A stretch of 63,400 nucleotides of DNA, from the NCBI RefSeq assembly GCF_016907925.1, contig NZ_JAFBCZ010000034.1, positions 1 to 63,400 on the forward strand, in the 5' to 3' direction. The position numbers and the translations under genes are program-made. A model generated the notes under the pieces. The model made no database searches, had not been told where the DNA came from, and saw only the letters and a program-made list of their open reading frames with translations. The DNA comes from Herpetosiphon giganteus (GTDB taxonomy: Bacteria > Chloroflexota > Chloroflexia > Chloroflexales > Herpetosiphonaceae). This document shows positions 8,330 to 18,341 of the stretch, piece by piece. How positions within the stretch are numbered: position 1 is the first letter of the stretch; every line of letters starts with the position of its first letter.

Positions 8330-8360
8330 GGCCAGCGTTCAAACCCATTGAGCGCTGGCC
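8330..8360. terminator. Bidirectional terminator
   Basis: GGCCAGCG (8330-8337) pairs perfectly with CGCTGGCC (8353-8360). A run of A precedes it, which gives a U-run for the minus strand. It sits between the convergent HEAT and FKBP genes. Confidence 0.8.
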
Positions 8361-8366
8361 TGCTGA

Positions 8367-8705
8367 TTAACGAACCCCGATCAACTCCACATCGAAGATC
8401 AATTCTGCATTTGGTGGAATAACCCCAGGGTAGCCACGCTCGCCGTAGGCCAAATCGCCTGGAATGTACAATTTGCGCTTGCCACCAACATTCATCGTCG
8501 ATAAGCCTTCATCCCAGCCTTTGATCACTTGGCCAACGCCCAAAATGAATTCAAATGGCTCACCGCGATCAACCGAGCTATCGAATTTGGTTCCATTGGT
8601 GAGCGTCCCTGTATAGTGAACAATCACCGTTTGGCCCGCTTTAGGTTGTGCGCCGGTTCCGACAACCTGTTCTTCGTAGCGTAAGCCCGATGGAGTTGTT
8701 TGCAT
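8367..8705 (-). CDS. FKBP-type peptidyl-prolyl cis-trans isomerase
   Basis: 112 residues, a single FKBP domain with no signal peptide, so cytoplasmic. Signature segments: [49 protein letters not shown] and [14 protein letters not shown], matching the conserved active-site pattern of small FKBPs. It speeds prolyl isomerisation during folding. The ribosome site AGAGGAGG lies just upstream of the ATG. It has its own promoter (8738-8766), divergent from sbcC. Confidence 0.95.
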   Translation of the reverse strand: MQTTPSGLRYEEQVVGTGAQPKAGQTVIVHYTGTLTNGTKFDSSVDRGEPFEFILGVGQVIKGWDEGLSTMNVGGKRKLYIPGDLAYGERGYPGVIPPNAELIFDVELIGVR

Positions 8706-8737
8706 CGAAAGAGCCTCCTCTGAGAATTATTGCGCTT

Positions 8738-8766
8738 ATTATCAAGGAACATAGGAAAATTCGCAA
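8738..8766 (-). promoter_or_regulatory. Promoter of the FKBP gene
   Basis: Minus strand -35 TTGCGA (8761-8766), 17-base spacer, -10 GATAAT (8738-8743). It stands back-to-back with the sbcC -10. Confidence 0.65.
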
Positions 8767-8773
8767 TTCAGGC

Positions 8774-8779
8774 TATAAT
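8774..8779 (+). promoter_or_regulatory. -10 element upstream of sbcC
   Basis: A perfect TATAAT lies 41 bases before the sbcC ATG. No convincing -35 is present at the right distance. Confidence 0.5.
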
Positions 8780-8820
8780 AGAAACTAGCAAATTTGTACG
8801 CTTGGGTAGGAGTGCGCCGG

Positions 8821-11800
8821 ATGTTGCCAGAGAAGCTGCGTGTTCGTAATTTTATGTGTTATCGCGACGATGTTCCAACCCTCGATTTAGAGGGAATTCA
8901 CGTTGCTTGTTTGTCGGGCGAGAATGGCGCAGGCAAATCGGCCTTGCTCGATGCAATTACCTGGGCCTTGTGGGGCAAAGCCCGCGTCTCATCCGACGAC
9001 GAGTTGATTGCACTTGGCGCGCAAGAGATGGAAGTTGATTTGCAATTTAGCGTTGCAAATAATCGCTATCGGGTGCTGCGTCGCCGTTCATCAGCCAAAC
9101 GTGGCCAAACTATCCTCGAAGTGCAAGTCGAAACCAATGGCGGCTGGCGGGCAATTTCCGGCAATAGCATTCGCGAAACCCAAGAGGTGATTCACGATGT
9201 GCTGCGCATGGAATATGATACCTTCATCAACAGCGCCTTCTTGGTGCAAGGCAAAGCCGATGAGTTTACCCGCAAAGCGCCTGCTGAACGCAAACGCGTG
9301 CTGGCCGAAATTTTAGGCTTAGATGATTATGACAAGCTAGAAGCCCGCGCCAAAGAGCAAGTGCGCTACTTCAGCGATCGTGCCCAAGGCCTCGAAGGCA
9401 CGATCACTAGCTATCGCGAATGGGTCAACAAGCGTGATTTTTACCTCAGCCAAGAGGCCGAAGCCCAACAGCGGGTGCAACAACTTGGCCAGGAAATCGA
9501 GCAAGCTAGCACCATTTTTGAGCAAGCAGACCAGCAACGCCGCGTCTTGGAAACCCGCAAAGCTGAACGCGACCGCGAACTTGGCCGCAGCCGCGACCTC
9601 GAACGCCAAATTGCCGAAAGCGATGCAGATTATCGCCAACTTGCCCAAGATATTGGCGTGGCCCAAGCCATCGTTGAGCGCCAAAACGAAATCGAAACCA
9701 ATTTTCAGGCCTTAAAAACTGCCCGCGAAGATCTTGGCCTGCTCGATCAATTGCGCGAGCAAATCTTGCAACTCAACGATCAACGCAAAGAACAATTGGC
9801 CTTGGTTGAGCGCGAAGAAGTGACCTTGCAACATCAATTGCAACAGCACCAGCGCGATCAACAAACCAACGCCGAATTGATCGCTAATAAACCGAGCAAG
9901 CAAGCAGATTTAGCAGCACTCGCCGAACAATTGGCCAGCTTTGCCGATGCTCAAGAGCAGTTGCAACAAGCCCGTAGCCAACGCAACGAACTCGAACAAC
10001 AAAGCACCAATTTAACCCAATTGCACGTTGAAGTTCAACGCTTGCAAGGCCTCATCAATGTGCGCGGCGATTCGCTGATTGCCGCCCGCGAAGAGCAAAA
10101 TCGGCGCATTATCGAGGCCGACAACTTCTTGGCCAACGAATCGCGCTGGCGCAGCGAATTTGAAACCTCGATTGCCCAACAAAAAGCCCTAATTCGCGAT
10201 GAGCGCAAACTGCAAGAAATGCGCAGCCGCGACCAACAAGATGCCAAGCAACTTGGCGAACTCTCGGCCCAAGAAAGCAACTTACATCAGCTTGGCAAAC
10301 AAATTAATGTCAAAATCGATGAGCTTCGTGCAACTCACGATACCCATTGCCCGCTCTGTCGCAGCGATATTGGCCACAATGGCATTCAACAGGTCATTGA
10401 TCAATACACCATCGAGCGCGATGATATGCGCGATCAATACCGTGAAACAAGCCAAATTCGCAAGCAACTAAGCAACGAATACGAGGCTCGCCAGCGCGAA
10501 ATTCAAGGCCTCGAGCGCAAAGTTGGCCAACTCAGCACCTTGGCGGCCACGGTTGGTCGTTTGGAAGGTCAACTGAGCGAGGCCCAAGAGCAGCGCAACA
10601 AACGCAGCGAAGCCGAAAGCACGCTCCGCGATTTGAACCAACGGCTTGAACATGGCGATTTTGCCCACGAAGAACGCACATCCTTGGCTCAAGCCCAAGC
10701 CGAAATCGCCGAATTAGGCATTGATCAAAAAGCACTTGACGCGCAACGCCAAGCCAACAATCAATTAATTGCCCAACTTGAGCAGCGTTTGGCGCAACGT
10801 GGCTCAATCGAAGCCAAGGCTGCCGTGCTCCAAGAGCAACTTGAGCGGATTCAGGCCGCCGAAACCCACAATGCCGCCTTGCATGAAACCATTTTGAGCT
10901 TGCAAGTGCAGCTTGATAGCCGCCAATTTGCCCAAACCGCCCAACAACAAGCAGATGCAATTTATCAGCAAATGGCCGATTTGGGCTATGCCTCGCAACG
11001 CCACCAAGAAGTGCGCGAAGCAGTTGCCAGCCTTGGCCATTGGGAAGGCGAATATCATCAACTGCGTTCGGCCCAAACCAACTTGGCCAATAACCAACGC
11101 CAAGCCCAGCGTTTGGCCGAGTTGATCGAGCGCCAACGCCAAGATTTGGCTCAAGTTCAAGTCACCATTCAGCAACTTAACCAAGAGTTGGCCCAATTAC
11201 CAGCAGCCGTGCAAGCAGCAGAAAACGCCCAGCGTACAATCAACGAGTTTCGGGGCCGTTTGGCGGTTGCCCAAAAAGATTTGGGTGCAGCTCAACAAAA
11301 TGTTCAGCATGTGGCCCAAGTTGCCGAGCAATTGGCCGACGCTGAAAAAGAATTGCTCACGGTGCAAGAGCAACGCGATATTCATAACGAATTGGTCAAA
11401 GCGTTTGGCAAAAAAGGCATTCAAGCAATGCTGATCGAAACGGCGATTCCAGAGCTTGAGCGTGAAGCCAACGAATTGCTCAGCCGCATGACCGACAATC
11501 AAATGCACTTGCGCTTTGAAACCCAACGCGAAACCAAAAAAGGCGATACCAGCGAAACCCTCGATATTCAAATTGCCGACGAACAAGGCACACGCCGCTA
11601 CGATTTGTATAGCGGTGGCGAAGCCTTCCGCATCAATTTTGCCATTCGGATTGCCATGAGCAAAATGTTGGCCCGCCGCGCGGGCGCAAATTTGCAAACC
11701 TTGATTATCGACGAAGGTTTTGGCTCGCAAGATGGTCGCGGGCGAGAGCGCTTGGTTGAAGCAATTACCCAAGTTCAAGCAGATTTCAACCGAATTTTGG

Positions 11801-11892
11801 TCATCACCCACATTCAAGAATTGAAGGATCAATTCCCAGTTCAAATCGAAATCACCAAGTATGATGATGGCTCGCGCTGGGCAGTGAATTAG
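8821..11892 (+). CDS. sbcC: SbcC/Rad50-type nuclease-complex ATPase
   Basis: 1023 residues with the SMC/Rad50 layout: Walker A at the N-terminus (SGENGAGKSALLDAI), a long glutamine-rich coiled coil, a central zinc hook (CPLCRSD) and a second coiled coil. The ABC signature (YSGGEAFRINFA) and Walker B (TLIIDEGFGSQDG) are at the C-terminus. SbcC works with the SbcD nuclease on hairpins and DNA ends. No sbcD is next to it, which is unusual. ATG at 8821 follows AGGAG at eight bases. The very high Gln/Ala content of the coils is notable. Confidence 0.92.
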   Translation: MLPEKLRVRNFMCYRDDVPTLDLEGIHVACLSGENGAGKSALLDAITWALWGKARVSSDDELIALGAQEMEVDLQFSVANNRYRVLRRRSSAKRGQTILEVQVETNGGWRAISGNSIRETQEVIHDVLRMEYDTFINSAFLVQGKADEFTRKAPAERKRVLAEILGLDDYDKLEARAKEQVRYFSDRAQGLEGTITSYREWVNKRDFYLSQEAEAQQRVQQLGQEIEQASTIFEQADQQRRVLETRKAERDRELGRSRDLERQIAESDADYRQLAQDIGVAQAIVERQNEIETNFQALKTAREDLGLLDQLREQILQLNDQRKEQLALVEREEVTLQHQLQQHQRDQQTNAELIANKPSKQADLAALAEQLASFADAQEQLQQARSQRNELEQQSTNLTQLHVEVQRLQGLINVRGDSLIAAREEQNRRIIEADNFLANESRWRSEFETSIAQQKALIRDERKLQEMRSRDQQDAKQLGELSAQESNLHQLGKQINVKIDELRATHDTHCPLCRSDIGHNGIQQVIDQYTIERDDMRDQYRETSQIRKQLSNEYEARQREIQGLERKVGQLSTLAATVGRLEGQLSEAQEQRNKRSEAESTLRDLNQRLEHGDFAHEERTSLAQAQAEIAELGIDQKALDAQRQANNQLIAQLEQRLAQRGSIEAKAAVLQEQLERIQAAETHNAALHETILSLQVQLDSRQFAQTAQQQADAIYQQMADLGYASQRHQEVREAVASLGHWEGEYHQLRSAQTNLANNQRQAQRLAELIERQRQDLAQVQVTIQQLNQELAQLPAAVQAAENAQRTINEFRGRLAVAQKDLGAAQQNVQHVAQVAEQLADAEKELLTVQEQRDIHNELVKAFGKKGIQAMLIETAIPELEREANELLSRMTDNQMHLRFETQRETKKGDTSETLDIQIADEQGTRRYDLYSGGEAFRINFAIRIAMSKMLARRAGANLQTLIIDEGFGSQDGRGRERLVEAITQVQADFNRILVITHIQELKDQFPVQIEITKYDDGSRWAVN

Positions 11893-11975
11893 CAAGAACA
11901 AAGAACATAGAGCATAGAACATAGCCAAGCTAATGGCTTCTCTGCGGCTCTGCGTTTAACATAGAAATCAATCGC

Positions 11976-13907
11976 ATGCTAAAAATCGTTCTTCTCCAAC
12001 TTCCGGTGCCGAGCAATCCGGCGGCCAATGTGCCGCTAGCAGCGGGCTACCTCAAAGCATGGGCCTATCAGCAAGGCTTGCTTGAGCGCATGCAAATTGA
12101 CATTGTGCCGCGCGATATTGCTGATCGCGGCGGCGATGGCTTAATTTGCGATTGGATCAGCGGCCAAAATCCACATGTGTTGGGCATTTCGCTGTACACT
12201 TGGAATAGCGAACGCTCGTTGCAGCTTGCAAGCCTACTCAAACAAGCACTTCCTCAATTGATTGTGGTCGTTGGCGGCCCTGAAGTGCAGCGCAATAATG
12301 CTTGGGTTTTGGAGCATCCAGCGGTTGATATTGCGGTTGAGGGCGAGGGCGAGCAAACGTTTAGCGAATTGTTGCTGGCACTCGAACATCAGCAACAGCA
12401 AATTAGCTTGCCGATGCATAATCAGGTTGCGTTGCCATATCCTTTGGTTGCTGGCACATTGCAATATCATGCTGGCCAATTGCATGCTGGCTTGCCACGC
12501 CCAGCCATGGGCAGCCTTGATCCAATTCCATCGCCCTATTTGCTAGGCTTTTTGGAGCTGCGAGCTGGCGAAATTGCCTTTATCGAATGCTCGCGCTGGT
12601 GTCCCTATGGCTGTACATTTTGTTTATATGGGCGCAATTTGGGCACAAAACTTGGCGGGCGGATGTTTGGCAGCGAGCGGGTATTGGCCGAAGTGGCGTG
12701 GGCACGACAGCAAGGCGCACGCGCAATTCACTTTGTCGAAGCAAATCTTAATTTATTGCCCAATTTTCGCGAATTGATGCGCGGCCTACACACGATCAAT
12801 CAGCCTGAGCCAACCCCAATTTATGCTGAATTACGTGGCGAGCACCTTAAGCCAGAAAGTGTTGAGGCCATGGTTCAAGCGGGCCTGACGGTGGCCGAAG
12901 TTGGCTTGCAGAGCGCCAATCGCACAGCCTTGCAAGCAGTTGGCCGCCGCACCGACCTAGACAAATGGGCCGAGGGCACACGTCGTTTGTATCACCATGA
13001 TGTCGCTGTGTTGCTCGATGTGATTTTGGGCTTGCCCGAAGATGATGCCGTCAGCACCCACGCCACGATTGAATGGATTCAGCAACAGCAACTCGGCGAT
13101 TACGATATTTTCACCTTGCAAGTGCTACCTGGCACTGGCGTGCGCAACGAAGCTGAACGCTTTGGCATGCAATTTCAACTGCGGCCACCCTACTATATTT
13201 TGGCCAACAATTGGCTCAACTACCAACAACTCCGTGCTTTGCGCTGGGATTTGCGCGAACAAGCAGGGCTTGATCCATTGGCCATTGAAGGCATGCCCCA
13301 ACCACCAAGCGACGTTTGGCTACAAACCTGCGAGCAAGCAGTTCAGGTCAGCGATCAACCAATTCGCACGATCGTTTTAGATTGTGGGGCCGAATTAAGC
13401 GTGGAACAATGGCAAGCTCAAGGCCAACACTATGCGCAGCAGGTTGCAAGCCATGTTGTGGTTGTGGCCAAACAGAGCGATTTGGCGGTGCTTGAGGCGT
13501 TTTGTTGGCCGATTGCCCAAGCCAACCTGAGCATTCACTGGGATATTGTGCTCGATCAGCCGCTTGCGCCCACCGCATTACGTCAACTTCAACAACGCTG
13601 GCCACACACAATTGGCTACCTCGACCGGATTGCGGTCTATCGGCGCTGGCAAGCAGAGCCAGATTGGCTCCAAGTTACGCCGCGCTGGTGGATTAACTGC
13701 AATTGGCAAGAGCAAATTGATCCTTTGAGCTATGAAGGCATTGCCGAGGTCGTTTGGCGTGTGCCAGCCGATCAGGCAAATACGGCGATTCCAGCGCTGA
13801 ATCGGCGTGGCGGTACCGGAATTGTGCTTGAGGCTGAGCATTTGGAGCCAGCATGGCAAGCGCTGAGCGAGCATTTGCCAATTTTAGCGCCGCTAGCAGA
13901 TGGTTAA
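11976..13907 (+). CDS. B12-binding-domain radical SAM protein
   Basis: 643 residues. The first ~140 resemble a cobalamin-binding Rossmann domain (start LKIVLLQLPVPSNPAANVP; IVVVGGPEV). The radical SAM domain then has the CPYGCTFC cluster motif (Cx3Cx2C) near residue 212. It belongs to the broad B12-dependent radical SAM group (methylthiotransferase/methyltransferase-like), with a DUF4080-like look; the substrate is unknown. The C-terminal ~200 residues are not recognised. The gene follows sbcC after 83 bp of 'word' repeats and ends before a terminator. Confidence 0.85.
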   Translation: MLKIVLLQLPVPSNPAANVPLAAGYLKAWAYQQGLLERMQIDIVPRDIADRGGDGLICDWISGQNPHVLGISLYTWNSERSLQLASLLKQALPQLIVVVGGPEVQRNNAWVLEHPAVDIAVEGEGEQTFSELLLALEHQQQQISLPMHNQVALPYPLVAGTLQYHAGQLHAGLPRPAMGSLDPIPSPYLLGFLELRAGEIAFIECSRWCPYGCTFCLYGRNLGTKLGGRMFGSERVLAEVAWARQQGARAIHFVEANLNLLPNFRELMRGLHTINQPEPTPIYAELRGEHLKPESVEAMVQAGLTVAEVGLQSANRTALQAVGRRTDLDKWAEGTRRLYHHDVAVLLDVILGLPEDDAVSTHATIEWIQQQQLGDYDIFTLQVLPGTGVRNEAERFGMQFQLRPPYYILANNWLNYQQLRALRWDLREQAGLDPLAIEGMPQPPSDVWLQTCEQAVQVSDQPIRTIVLDCGAELSVEQWQAQGQHYAQQVASHVVVVAKQSDLAVLEAFCWPIAQANLSIHWDIVLDQPLAPTALRQLQQRWPHTIGYLDRIAVYRRWQAEPDWLQVTPRWWINCNWQEQIDPLSYEGIAEVVWRVPADQANTAIPALNRRGGTGIVLEAEHLEPAWQALSEHLPILAPLADG

Positions 13908-13914
13908 ACCTAAA

Positions 13915-13945
13915 GCCCCTCGCCCACACAATGCGGACGAGGGGC
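13915..13945. terminator. Terminator hairpin
   Basis: GCCCCTCG (13915-13922) pairs with CGAGGGGC (13938-13945) between convergent genes. The stem is the same CCCCTCG...CGAGGGG word used in the dispersed repeat family. Confidence 0.7.
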
Positions 13946-13958
13946 GCAGCAACAGAAT

Positions 13959-16025
13959 CTAGCGATTTGCTATCGGCACATAAATGTTTTTGATCTCAGA
14001 AAAGACGGCCACACCCAACGATGGCGTTGCGCCAACTTTGGTGAAATTGCCGCCAACGTACAAGTAATTGCGATCAACACTGAGCGAGGTTACAATGCCA
14101 TTGGGCGGGCTGACTAAACCACGGAAATCCGTGCCATCAAAGCGAGCGATTACCCCCGTTGCCACACCGTCAATTGCGCTGAAAGCGCCGCCAAGGTAGA
14201 GTGGGCCATTATCAAGACCAGTCATGGCATAAATCCCACCATTGGCAGCGGCGATCTGGTTCATATCGCCAGCGGGACTAATTTCATACAACTTACCATT
14301 CGTGCCTGCCATCAACAAGCGCTGATTCCAAAGCAAAAATTGATAGCCAGCCTGTGGTATCGACATAAATTTAATTGATTGCCACGATTGGCCATTCCAG
14401 CGCAGAATTTCCAAATAGTCTTCATACAAATCAGGCATTAGTTTGATTGCGTAAAAACTATTATTGAAGAAAACCACTTCGCTAAAGTGATCAAACCGGG
14501 TTGGTTGGAGCCGATGCTGCAAGCTTGAGCCATCGAATTCATAAATTCCCGTGATGGGCAACGTGGCTTGTGGCTCGGCGAGATAGGTAAATATCTGTGA
14601 GCCTGATGGATACCAACCAGACATACTGGGCAGATCAACCGCAATGGGGGTCAAGGCAGCACCATCAAAGCGCCAAACTTTACTGGCTGGCTGCCCTTGA
14701 ATAAATGCTTGTGGCTCATAGAAAAAGCTGAATAACTGATTGTTAACCCGATGCATCTTCATCCCACTAAATGTATAGGTGCTGGTCGTTGCAAGGGTTT
14801 GCCAACTTGTGCCATTCCAACGCCGAATCGAGGCATCGGGGCCATCTAATTGTTGCTGACTGATAACAATCGGTCGGCCAGCATCACCACTCACCATGCT
14901 TTTATCATCAATAACAAACAAGTTTGCTAAACTTTGCGTTTGCGTATCATTCCAAGCAATAATTTGGCTCGGATTGCCATTTAATTGAAATTCACCACCA
15001 AGGTAAAGCGTAGAATCATTGGCAGTCAGTGCAGTTAATCGATTAATCGTAAATGGCAAATTTGGTGCTTGCCATTGATTATTTGTCAATTTCAATAATT
15101 GACCACGGTTTTGAATATACAAATCAGAGCCGATACTAACCAGATTATCAATCGTCGAATTAAGTTGATTCCCGATCGTAATCGCGGTTGTACCTTCCAA
15201 ACGATAAAGCTGCGACTGATCTCTACCGTTGTTGGCTGATAAATAAATTATATTTTGAGTGTCAAATACCTTAATGAAGTTATTGCCAAGACCTACATCA
15301 AATGGTTCCCATTGATTATTAACCAAGCGCGCTAAATGAGCTGAAACCTTGCCAACTTGACTAAAACCGCCACCAGCAATGAAGTCGGTGCCATTTGAGG
15401 CGAAACTATCAACCGCCCACTCAAAACGAACAGGCTGGGCGATGACAGATCCATTCCACTGGCCAATCCCATAGGCAGGCTGAACATCAAGATGGGTAAA
15501 ATCGCCGCCCACAAACAACGTATCATTAAAGCTCGCTAGCGTCATAGCATAGGTTTCGATTGGATCACGGGTGAGATGACCGCTCAGACCAATGCCAATT
15601 GGTTGAAATCTTGTGCCATCCCAGCGAGCAATATTATTGCGGGCATTCTGCAATTCACTAAAGCTGCCAATCGCAAAAAGGCTATCATCAAAACTCAAAA
15701 CACTGCGAATTTTGCCGCTATCGGTTGGTTCAAGCCCATAACCGTTCCAGTTTGTGCCATCCCAACGCGCCAAGCCATTAACTTCGGTTTGGTTGATATA
15801 ATTAAAATCGCCAGCAACATACAAATTGTTGTCAGCATCGAGGCTCAACGAGTTGATCGCACCAGCCTTTTGAAAGCTATTGCCCAACGAGCCATCCCAC
15901 GTGCCATTAATTGGGGCCATGCTCGTAGGTTGCTGAGCCACAGCCGTCAACAAGGTGCTCGCCATTAACCCCATTGTGATCAGGCTTAAGCTAATCAGGG
16001 TTCGAAAATGTTTGCTTGCCAACAC
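13959..16025 (-). CDS. Secreted beta-propeller protein
   Basis: 688 residues with a signal peptide (~1-30, hydrophobic core then AVAQQ). The rest is made of repeated units of ~45-50 residues built around RWDGT-W or QWNGS followed by a LYVGGxF strand, as in Kelch-like or delta-60 propellers. Examples are LARWDGTNWNGYG, IARWDGTRFQPIG and RFDGTDFRGLV. No enzyme residues are recognised, so it is probably an exported binding protein. It stands alone on the minus strand, facing the radical SAM gene with a shared terminator between. A ribosome site AGGAGGAAG precedes the ATG. Confidence 0.7.
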   Translation of the reverse strand: MLASKHFRTLISLSLITMGLMASTLLTAVAQQPTSMAPINGTWDGSLGNSFQKAGAINSLSLDADNNLYVAGDFNYINQTEVNGLARWDGTNWNGYGLEPTDSGKIRSVLSFDDSLFAIGSFSELQNARNNIARWDGTRFQPIGIGLSGHLTRDPIETYAMTLASFNDTLFVGGDFTHLDVQPAYGIGQWNGSVIAQPVRFEWAVDSFASNGTDFIAGGGFSQVGKVSAHLARLVNNQWEPFDVGLGNNFIKVFDTQNIIYLSANNGRDQSQLYRLEGTTAITIGNQLNSTIDNLVSIGSDLYIQNRGQLLKLTNNQWQAPNLPFTINRLTALTANDSTLYLGGEFQLNGNPSQIIAWNDTQTQSLANLFVIDDKSMVSGDAGRPIVISQQQLDGPDASIRRWNGTSWQTLATTSTYTFSGMKMHRVNNQLFSFFYEPQAFIQGQPASKVWRFDGAALTPIAVDLPSMSGWYPSGSQIFTYLAEPQATLPITGIYEFDGSSLQHRLQPTRFDHFSEVVFFNNSFYAIKLMPDLYEDYLEILRWNGQSWQSIKFMSIPQAGYQFLLWNQRLLMAGTNGKLYEISPAGDMNQIAAANGGIYAMTGLDNGPLYLGGAFSAIDGVATGVIARFDGTDFRGLVSPPNGIVTSLSVDRNYLYVGGNFTKVGATPSLGVAVFSEIKNIYVPIANR

Positions 16026-16477
16026 GAACTTCCTCCTACTACAACGTACCGAGATGCTTTACTATACGCTAGTAAGGGCTTTTTGTGCGCACATTTTGCG
16101 ATTAACCCAGATAGCTGAGGGATGAAGAACATAGAACACAGAGCATAGAACATAATCCCAACAATCTGTGTCAATCTGTGGCTAAAACAGCCTTCACGAT
16201 CTTCGCGGTTTCTCCCCTTCGTGCACTTCGTGGATCAAGAGTTTAACGCAGCGGCGCAGAGCCATGAAATTATGAAGGATGAATTATGAAGGATGAAGCG
16301 CGATTATTCGGGCAATTCGTGGCTAAAAAACTTAACCTTCGCGTTCTTCGCGTTCTTCGCGGTTTCTCCCCTTCGTGCGCTTCGTGGATCAAAAACCGAT
16401 CCCCGATCCCCATCAACCGATCCCCAATATGGTATGATGACTGACGTTATCCGCGATTGAATGCCGCAGGAAGATAC
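16026..16477. repeat. Intergenic mosaic of short dispersed words
   Basis: No gene is seen. The stretch holds recurring words found in other gaps: AACATAGAACACAGAGCATAG, ATGAAGGATGAATTATGAA, CTTCGCGGTTTCTCCCCTTCG, GTGCGCTTCGTGGATCAA and GTTTAACGCAGCGGCGCAG. A possible -10 (TATGAT, 16432-16437) for the MutS-like gene lies near its end. Confidence 0.7.
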
Positions 16478-18334
16478 ATGTCAAGCTCAATTCAGGCCAC
16501 CCCAATCGAACTCTATCGCCAACGCAGCGCTAGCTATCAAGCAGCATTAACCCAACTCCGCCAACGCTCCGATCGCTTTGCCAATCTGCGCTTGCTCCTA
16601 TTTGGTGCTGCCCTCTTTGCCGTGATTTTTGGCTTTGCCAACGCCCCGTGGTGGTTTGGCGTAGCAGCAGCATTGTTGGTTGGCTTTGTTTGGATTTTGA
16701 TTCAGCACAATAGCGTTGAAGAACAACGCCAACGCACTGAAGCGTTGTATCAATTAAATCAATTTGGGGTGCTACGCCTAGAGCGCGATTGGGCCAATTT
16801 GCCCTTGCGCCTGCCAAGCCTAGAAATTCCCGCCGATTCGTATGCGAACGATTTAGATTTGGTTGGGCGGGCTTCGTTATTGCACTTGCTTGGCCATTTG
16901 CCCACCGCCTTGGGCCTCGATACGCTGCTAACTTGGCTTTTGGCTCCTGCGCAACCAAATACGATTAAGGCCCGCCAACAGGCGATTGCTGAGCTAGCCC
17001 AAAACGTCCAATTTCGCGAAGAATTACACGTGGCGGCGCATCATGTCAGCGCCGAACGCCAAGATTTTGAGCAATTTTTGCTTTGGACAGAACAGCCACC
17101 GCGCGTGCTCAGACGTATGTGGGTGGTTTGGCTCGCGCGTTTGTTGCCAATCGGGCCAATTGCTGGCTTGGTCGCCTATTTGGCGGGCTGGACGAATGTG
17201 CCTTATTGGTTGATTTTATTTATTTTCAATATCATTGTGAGCAACGGCTTAGGTTTATGGGCCAATCAGGTGATTATGGCGGTGAGTGCGCGGCGCAAAG
17301 GCTTTGCTGGCTTCGGCGCGCTGTTTCGGGCCATCAACGAGCCACAATTTCAAGCAGAATTGTTGGGCCAAGCGCAAAGCCAATTAACCGCCAACGGCGT
17401 GCGTGCCGATCAGCAAATGGCCCGTTTAAGTCGCTTGCTGAGCCTCGCCGATCAGCGATTTAGCTATTTTTATATTGTGCTGCAAGGCTTTAGCCTGTGG
17501 AATATTCACATTGGCTGGTTGTTGGAGCGCTGGCAACGCGACGTGCGTGGCCAAGCTCGCAACTGGCTCACGACCTTGGGCGAAGTTGAATCCTTGGCGG
17601 CACTCGCCACCTTGCAGGCCGACCATCCAAACTGGAGCCAAGCCCAAATCCATGCCAACGATCAGGTTGTCGCAACTGGCATGGCCCATCCCTTGTTGCG
17701 CCCAGATAAAGCTGTGGCCAACGATTTGAGCATCGGGCCAGCAGGCACGCTATTTTTGATCACTGGCTCGAATATGGCAGGCAAAAGCACATTGATGCGC
17801 GCCATTGGCCTGAATATCGTGCTAGCTCAAACTGGCAGCGTGGTCTGTGCCAGCAATTTGCAACTGCCAGTGTTGCGCTTGGCCACCAGCATGCGCATCA
17901 ACGACTCGCTTGAGCAAGGCGTTTCATACTATATGGCCGAATTGCTGCGGCTCAAAATGGTCTTGAATGAAGTTGAGCAAGCGCGGGCAGCTGGCCAAAA
18001 GGCCTTATTTTTGTTGGATGAAATTTTGCATGGCACCAACACCCGCGAGCGAACCGTTGCTGCGCGCCATATCATTGCCCGCTTGATTGGTTTGGGCGCA
18101 ATTGGCGCGGTTTCAACCCACGATTTATCGCTGGCAACCGCTCCCGATATTGCTGCCATCAGCCAGCCATGGTATCTCACCGAGCACTTTGAGCGCGGCG
18201 AAAACGGCCCAACCATGACCTTCGATTATCAATTGCGGGCTGGCTTAGCGCCAAGCACCAACGCGCTCAAATTAATGGAAATCGTAGGCTTAGTTGATCA
18301 AGATGTGCCGTTAAGTGCCGCCACTAGCGAGTAG
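16478..18334 (+). CDS. MutS-like ATPase with membrane segments
   Basis: 618 residues. The C-terminal third is the MutS ATPase: Walker A GSNMAGKSTLMRAIG (~430), NDSLEQGVSYYMAEL, Walker B FLLDEILHGTNTRER and the STHDLSLA switch. The N-terminal part has no mismatch-recognition domain but hydrophobic segments (~35-75 and ~220-265), matching the membrane-bound 'MutS-related' family rather than MutS1/MutS2. Its role is unknown; it is probably not mismatch repair. ATG at 16478 is four bases after AGGAAG. The solute-binding gene follows after seven bases. Confidence 0.85.
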   Translation: MSSSIQATPIELYRQRSASYQAALTQLRQRSDRFANLRLLLFGAALFAVIFGFANAPWWFGVAAALLVGFVWILIQHNSVEEQRQRTEALYQLNQFGVLRLERDWANLPLRLPSLEIPADSYANDLDLVGRASLLHLLGHLPTALGLDTLLTWLLAPAQPNTIKARQQAIAELAQNVQFREELHVAAHHVSAERQDFEQFLLWTEQPPRVLRRMWVVWLARLLPIGPIAGLVAYLAGWTNVPYWLILFIFNIIVSNGLGLWANQVIMAVSARRKGFAGFGALFRAINEPQFQAELLGQAQSQLTANGVRADQQMARLSRLLSLADQRFSYFYIVLQGFSLWNIHIGWLLERWQRDVRGQARNWLTTLGEVESLAALATLQADHPNWSQAQIHANDQVVATGMAHPLLRPDKAVANDLSIGPAGTLFLITGSNMAGKSTLMRAIGLNIVLAQTGSVVCASNLQLPVLRLATSMRINDSLEQGVSYYMAELLRLKMVLNEVEQARAAGQKALFLLDEILHGTNTRERTVAARHIIARLIGLGAIGAVSTHDLSLATAPDIAAISQPWYLTEHFERGENGPTMTFDYQLRAGLAPSTNALKLMEIVGLVDQDVPLSAATSE

Positions 18335-18341
18335 GTTTCGC

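Noticed and set aside
11197-11928. 243-codon open frame antisense to sbcC
   Set aside because: Mirror of the coiled-coil codons; no start site and no motif.
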